Positions 5,036 to 8,433 of a stretch of 8,433 bases of DNA are shown here, piece by piece. This stretch comes from Methanosarcinales archaeon (lineage in GTDB: Archaea > Halobacteriota > Methanosarcinia > Methanosarcinales > Methanocomedenaceae). Position 1 is the first letter of the stretch, and the number at the start of each line of letters is the position of its first letter. A model generated the notes under the pieces. It was given only the letters and a program-made list of their open reading frames with translations, did no database searches and had not been told where the DNA came from. The stretch is taken from assembly GCA_023136155.1 (NCBI GenBank), contig JAGLRT010000083.1:1-8433 (forward strand), given 5' to 3'. Made by a program: the position numbers and the translations under genes.

Positions 5036-5860
5036 ATGAGACAAGTAGCAATATATGGAAAAGGTGGTATAGGCAAGTCCACTACTACCCAGAACCTTAC
5101 AGCAGCCCTGTCAACATTGGGCAAGAAGATACTTCTTGTAGGTTGTGACCCAAAAGCAGATTCCACAAGGATGCTGCTTGGGGGATTGAACCAGAAGACT
5201 GTTTTGGACACCCTGCGGAATGAAGGGGATGAAGAGAGTGTTGAACTTGACATCCTGTTGCAGGATGGGTTTGGCCACATCCAATGTGTGGAATCAGGCG
5301 GCCCGGAACCGGGCGTAGGTTGTGCCGGTAGAGGTATCATCACTTCTATCAGCCTATTAGAAAACCTGGGGGCATATACAGATGACCTGGATTATGTTTT
5401 CTATGATGTCCTGGGAGATGTGGTCTGTGGAGGTTTTGCCATGCCTATCCGTGAAGGAAAAGCCAAGGAGATATACATCGTGGCCAGTGGTGAACTCATG
5501 GCCATCTATGCAGCCAATAATATCTGCAAGGGTATTGCCAAGTTCGCAAAAGGCGGCGCCCGCCTGGGTGGCATCATCTGTAACAGCAGGAAAGTGGATG
5601 GCGAGAAAGAACTGCTTGAAGCTTTTGCCGAGAGGTTGGGCAGCCACCTCGTACATTTCGTACCAAGGGACAATCTGGTCCAGCGAGCTGAAATCAATAA
5701 AAAAACCGTGATCGAGTTCGATCCTGAATCAAATCAGGCAAATGAATACCTGAACCTGGCAAAGAACATCGAGAACAATGAAAAGTTCGTAGTACCTGAA
5801 CCCATGGAAATGGAAGATTTGGAATCCATGATGGTGGAGTTCGGTATCGTTGAGTTATAG
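5036..5860 (+). CDS. nifH: Nitrogenase iron protein (dinitrogenase reductase)
   Basis: NifH is a homodimer that carries one [4Fe-4S] cluster between its subunits and passes electrons to NifDK with ATP hydrolysis. It is also used in FeMo-cofactor assembly. Visible are the P-loop GKGGIGKS (8-15), CDPKADSTR (37-45), the cluster ligands C96 (in GVGCAGRG) and C131 (in DVLGDVVCGGF), and the switch aspartates D124 and D128. R99 is equivalent to the arginine ADP-ribosylated in some bacteria; no DraT/DraG gene is seen here, and control in this operon is more likely through NifI. At 274 residues it has normal length. VESGGPEPGVGCAGRG is the NifH form and separates it from BchL/ChlL and CfbC relatives. 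It opens the operon; its TAG stop overlaps the ribosome binding site of nifI1. Confidence 0.98.
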   Translation: MRQVAIYGKGGIGKSTTTQNLTAALSTLGKKILLVGCDPKADSTRMLLGGLNQKTVLDTLRNEGDEESVELDILLQDGFGHIQCVESGGPEPGVGCAGRGIITSISLLENLGAYTDDLDYVFYDVLGDVVCGGFAMPIREGKAKEIYIVASGELMAIYAANNICKGIAKFAKGGARLGGIICNSRKVDGEKELLEAFAERLGSHLVHFVPRDNLVQRAEINKKTVIEFDPESNQANEYLNLAKNIENNEKFVVPEPMEMEDLESMMVEFGIVEL

Positions 5861-5871
5861 GAGGAAAAAAA

Positions 5872-6189
5872 ATGCAGATGATAAGAGCCATTGTACGTCC
5901 GGCAAAAGAACCTGAAGTGGTTGATAGTCTTGAAAAAGCTGGTTTTGTCTCACTTACCAAAATGGAAGTATTCGGAAGAGGAAAGCAGAAAGGTATCCAC
6001 ACGGCAGAGGTGCAGTATGATGAATTACCCAAGACCATGCTTATGCTTGTAGTTGAAGATGAAGATAAATCGAATGTGATTAAGACCATTAAAGAATCCG
6101 CATATACTGGAAAATATGGAGACGGCAAGATATTCGTAAGCCCCATGGAAGAAGCATACACCATACGCACAGGCGAATCAGGATTATAG
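5872..6189 (+). CDS. nifI1: Nitrogenase-regulating PII-like protein NifI1
   Basis: NifI1 and NifI2 form a complex that binds dinitrogenase and blocks it when ammonium appears; 2-oxoglutarate and ATP relieve the block (established in Methanococcus maripaludis). This 105-residue protein has the PII fold: MIRAIVRP (3-10), GRGKQKG (35-41), a short T-loop around TAEVQYDELPK (44-54), and the nucleotide-binding end KYGDGKIFV then EAYTIRTGE (81-102). The T-loop differs from GlnK and lacks the WRG region seen in the glnK remnant, which places it in the NifI1 group. GGAGG at 5860-5864, 7 bases before ATG, overlaps the nifH stop, and the gap to nifH is 11 bases. Stop is TAG. Confidence 0.96.
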   Translation: MQMIRAIVRPAKEPEVVDSLEKAGFVSLTKMEVFGRGKQKGIHTAEVQYDELPKTMLMLVVEDEDKSNVIKTIKESAYTGKYGDGKIFVSPMEEAYTIRTGESGL

Positions 6190-6222
6190 TCCTGTTATGA
6201 AAACGTGCAGGAGAGGTAAACA

Positions 6223-6615
6223 ATGAAAGAAATTTCAGCGATCATCAGAATGAACAAGGTACAGAAGACCAAGCATGCACTCCTAGGTTGCGGGTATCCT
6301 TCTTTCACAGTCAGGGTGGTCATGGGACGCGGAAAGCAAAAGGGTCTGTGCTATGAATTTGATCCCCCATTATCCGGGATTGATGATGAAGAAGGGATCA
6401 GTACAAAGGACTGTATCCGTTTCATCCCGAAACGCATGTTCACCATCGTGGTGGATGACCATGCTGCAAAAAATGTGATAGAAAAAATCATAGCCATTAA
6501 CCAGACCGGACATGCTGGTGATGGGAAGATCTTTGTTTCAGATATTACTGAATCAATGCGGATTCGTACTGGTGAAGAAGGGGACGAGACCGTAGGTAGA
6601 GAGGTGATGGTATGA
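6223..6615 (+). CDS. nifI2: Nitrogenase-regulating PII-like protein NifI2
   Basis: Partner of NifI1 in ammonium switch-off of nitrogenase; in this family NifI2 carries the longer T-loop. The 130 residues show MKEISAIIRMNK (1-12), VVMGRGKQKGLCYEFD (32-47), a long acidic T-loop about 47-64 (GIDDEEGIS), then RFIPKRMFTIVVDD (66-79) and GHAGDGKIFV with MRIRTGEEG (97-120). The position between nifI1 and nifD and the IPKRM-type block set it apart from GlnK. The ribosome binding site AGGAGAGGT (6209-6217) stands in the 33-base gap after nifI1. The C-terminal ETVGREVMV is encoded by bases that also contain the nifD ribosome binding site, and the TGA stop overlaps the nifD ATG by four bases, so the two are probably translationally coupled. 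Confidence 0.96.
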   Translation: MKEISAIIRMNKVQKTKHALLGCGYPSFTVRVVMGRGKQKGLCYEFDPPLSGIDDEEGISTKDCIRFIPKRMFTIVVDDHAAKNVIEKIIAINQTGHAGDGKIFVSDITESMRIRTGEEGDETVGREVMV

Positions 6616-8192
6616 GTTCAGTAGCAGTTCAACAGAGTGAGAAGCTCATTGATGATATGCTTAAGATCTATCCTGAAAAGGTAGCCAAAAATCGGCGCAA
6701 GCATTTAGCTGTCAAGAGCTGCGAAATTGAGAATCACATTGAAGCAAACGCAAAAGTGATCCCGGGGATAGCAACCAACCGCGGCTGTGCTTATGCAGGT
6801 GCCAAGGGTGTGGTGTTCGGACCCATCAAAGATATAGTATGCCTGACTCACGGTCCCATAGGCTGCGGTTATTATACCTGGGGCACCCGGCGCAATTTCG
6901 CAAAAGCCGAGGACGGTCAGGACAATTACATGCAATATTGTATATCTACTGACATGCAAGAGACCGATGTTGTGTTCGGAGGCGAAAAGAAACTAAAACA
7001 GGCTATTGACGAAGTGGTCAAGATCTTCAATCCAGGAGCCATTTGTATCTTTGCCACATGCCCTGTTGGACTTATAGGTGACGATATAGATTCTGTTGCA
7101 CAGGAAGCTGAAAAAGAACATGGCATCAAGGTCATGGCGGCCCGTTGCGAAGGTTACAGAGGTGTAAGCCAGTCAGCGGGCCATCATATTGCCAGCAATA
7201 TAATAATGGAACACCTGGTAGGTACCGAGGAACTGGAGGACCCTACTCCTTTCGATATCAATGTATTTGGCGAATATAATATTGGCGGAGACCTGTGGGA
7301 GATCAAACCACTGTTTGAAAAAATCGGTTACCGTATAGTTTCCACCCTGACAGGGGATGCATCCTTCCATGATATTGCAAAAGCACATAAGGCAAAGCTT
7401 AGCATCCTGCTGTGCCACAGGTCCATCAATTACACCAACAGGATGATGGAAGAAAAATACGGTGTTCCCTGGTTAAAGGTTAACTATATCGGTACTAAGC
7501 AGACCATAAAATCATTGAGGAAGATGGCAAAGTACTTTGATGATCCCGAGGTCACGAAAAAGACTGAGGAAATCATTAAGGATGAGATGGTAAAGATCCA
7601 GCCTGGACTTGAACACTATAAAAAGAAACTCCAGGGGAAGACCGCATTTATATATGCCGGAGGATCAAGATCCCACCACTATGCCAATCTTTTTGAAGAT
7701 ATTGGCATGAAGGTAGTGATGGCAGGATACCAGTTCGCCCACAGGGATGACTATGAAGGGCGGCAGATTCTATCAACGATGAAGAAAAAGGCTACAAGTT
7801 CCATACTTGAAGATTTACACTACGAAAAAGATGCTAGTGTTGAGCCCCCTATTACTCCGGAGAGAATGGCCGAACTTAAGGAACAGATCGGGTTGATGGA
7901 ATATGATGGTATGATGCCTGAACTAAGAGAAGGTGCCATTGTAGTTGATGATCTGAACCATCATGAATCGGAATTCCTGATAAAAGAATTGAAACCGGAC
8001 GTATATTGTTCGGGAATCAAAGACAAATACTGGGCGCAAAAGATGGGTGTCCCGTCCCGGCAGATACACTCTTATGACTATAGTGGCCGCTATACCGGTT
8101 TCTCAGGTGTGTTGAACTTTGCCAGGGATATGGATATGGCGATACATTCCCCAACATGGAGATTATTAAACCCTCCATGGAAGGCACCATAG
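6612..8192 (+). CDS. nifD: Nitrogenase molybdenum-iron protein alpha chain
   Basis: NifD holds the FeMo-cofactor and shares the P-cluster with NifK in the alpha2-beta2 dinitrogenase that reduces N2 to ammonia. P-cluster ligands are C59 (NRGCAYAG), C85 (HGPIGCG) and C150 (FATCPVGLIGDD). Cofactor ligands are C268 (LLCHRSINY) and H486 (IHSYDYSG). Active-site neighbours are also present by alignment to the Azotobacter protein: V67, R93, Q187, H191, R353 and K470, equivalent to V70, R96, Q191, H195, R359 and K426. Length 526 exceeds the Azotobacter chain; about 50 extra residues lie between R353 and H486, the insertion known from clostridial and methanogen NifD. The complete ligand set favours true NifD over NifE or a nif-like protein. 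GAGGTGAT at 6601-6608 is a near-ideal archaeal ribosome binding site inside nifI2. Stop is TAG. Confidence 0.98.
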   Translation: MSSVAVQQSEKLIDDMLKIYPEKVAKNRRKHLAVKSCEIENHIEANAKVIPGIATNRGCAYAGAKGVVFGPIKDIVCLTHGPIGCGYYTWGTRRNFAKAEDGQDNYMQYCISTDMQETDVVFGGEKKLKQAIDEVVKIFNPGAICIFATCPVGLIGDDIDSVAQEAEKEHGIKVMAARCEGYRGVSQSAGHHIASNIIMEHLVGTEELEDPTPFDINVFGEYNIGGDLWEIKPLFEKIGYRIVSTLTGDASFHDIAKAHKAKLSILLCHRSINYTNRMMEEKYGVPWLKVNYIGTKQTIKSLRKMAKYFDDPEVTKKTEEIIKDEMVKIQPGLEHYKKKLQGKTAFIYAGGSRSHHYANLFEDIGMKVVMAGYQFAHRDDYEGRQILSTMKKKATSSILEDLHYEKDASVEPPITPERMAELKEQIGLMEYDGMMPELREGAIVVDDLNHHESEFLIKELKPDVYCSGIKDKYWAQKMGVPSRQIHSYDYSGRYTGFSGVLNFARDMDMAIHSPTWRLLNPPWKAP

Positions 8193-8204
8193 GAGGTTTG
8201 AAAT

Positions 8205-8433
8205 ATGTTAGATTATACTACTGCAAAAGAAATTGAACGCCAGGCGGTTTGCATAAATCCGGCAAAGATATGTATGCCCATTGGGGCTACGTTGGCTGCA
8301 ATGGGTGTGCACAACTGTATGCCCCATTCTCATGGGTCCCAGGGCTGTCTGTCATATCTGAGGATGTGCCTGACCAGGCATTACCGTGAACCTACTTTAG
8401 CTACCAGCAGCAGTTTCTATGAAGGCACAGCTG
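8205..8433 (+). CDS. nifK: Nitrogenase molybdenum-iron protein beta chain, cut by the right edge
   Basis: The first 76 codons of nifK are in the window. VCINPAKICMPIGATLAAMG contains C23 and HGSQGCLSYLR contains C48, equivalent to P-cluster ligands C70 and C95 of Azotobacter NifK; S45 corresponds to the P-cluster serine S92. RHYREPTLATSSSFYEGTA matches the following conserved stretch before the third cysteine, which lies outside. The N-terminus is about 47 residues shorter than in Azotobacter, as is usual for the methanogen and clostridial form. GGAGGT at 8192-8197 overlaps the nifD stop and lies 7 bases before the ATG, with a 12-base gap between genes. The NPAKxC and HGSQGC blocks favour NifK over NifN. 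Confidence 0.97.
   Translation, partial: MLDYTTAKEIERQAVCINPAKICMPIGATLAAMGVHNCMPHSHGSQGCLSYLRMCLTRHYREPTLATSSSFYEGTA

Noticed and set aside
5382..5711. Alternative plus-strand frame inside nifH, and several minus-strand frames across the nif genes
   Set aside because: All overlap strongly conserved nif coding sequence and have no family signature of their own.

Overview
The window comes from an archaeon, most likely a methanogen or ANME-type member of the Methanosarcinales. The reasons are an F420-dependent NADP reductase (npdG), an NrpR-type nitrogen repressor with only one effector domain, and a nif operon in the archaeal order nifH-nifI1-nifI2-nifD-nifK, in which two PII-like genes sit between nifH and nifD. 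TATA boxes and GGAGG/GAGGTGAT ribosome binding sites fit an archaeon. Four of the seven confident complete genes end in TAG, which argues against a pyrrolysine-using relative such as Methanosarcina.

Left part, 1-2530, is mostly gene debris around one intact gene. In order it holds a RelE-type toxin gene with an in-frame TGA, a frameshifted scrap of pheS (phenylalanyl-tRNA synthetase alpha), intact npdG on the minus strand, the C-terminal part of an FMN-dependent glutamate synthase with a damaged end, a possible group II intron remnant on the minus strand, the last ~38 codons of an ammonium transporter (amt), and the first ~48 codons of glnK. The amt-glnK junction is still laid out like a normal operon junction, although both genes are cut. 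Three of the broken genes belong to ammonium uptake and assimilation and lie just upstream of the nitrogen-fixation locus.

Middle part, 2530-5035: a small unrecognised ORF with a hydrophobic segment overlaps the start of a GNAT acetyltransferase gene. Then comes nrpR with its own promoter, followed by a 343-base AT-rich intergenic region with two hairpins and the nifH promoter. The nrpR and nifH promoters share a 15-base motif (14 of 15 identical), a candidate common control site.

Right part, 5036-8433, is the nif operon. NifH delivers electrons to NifDK. NifI1 and NifI2 together switch the enzyme off when ammonium is plentiful, and NifD carries all expected P-cluster and FeMo-cofactor ligands. 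nifK runs off the right edge after 76 codons. No wholly new system is visible. The most interesting items are the decayed nitrogen-assimilation genes beside an intact nif locus, and the shared nrpR/nifH promoter motif.
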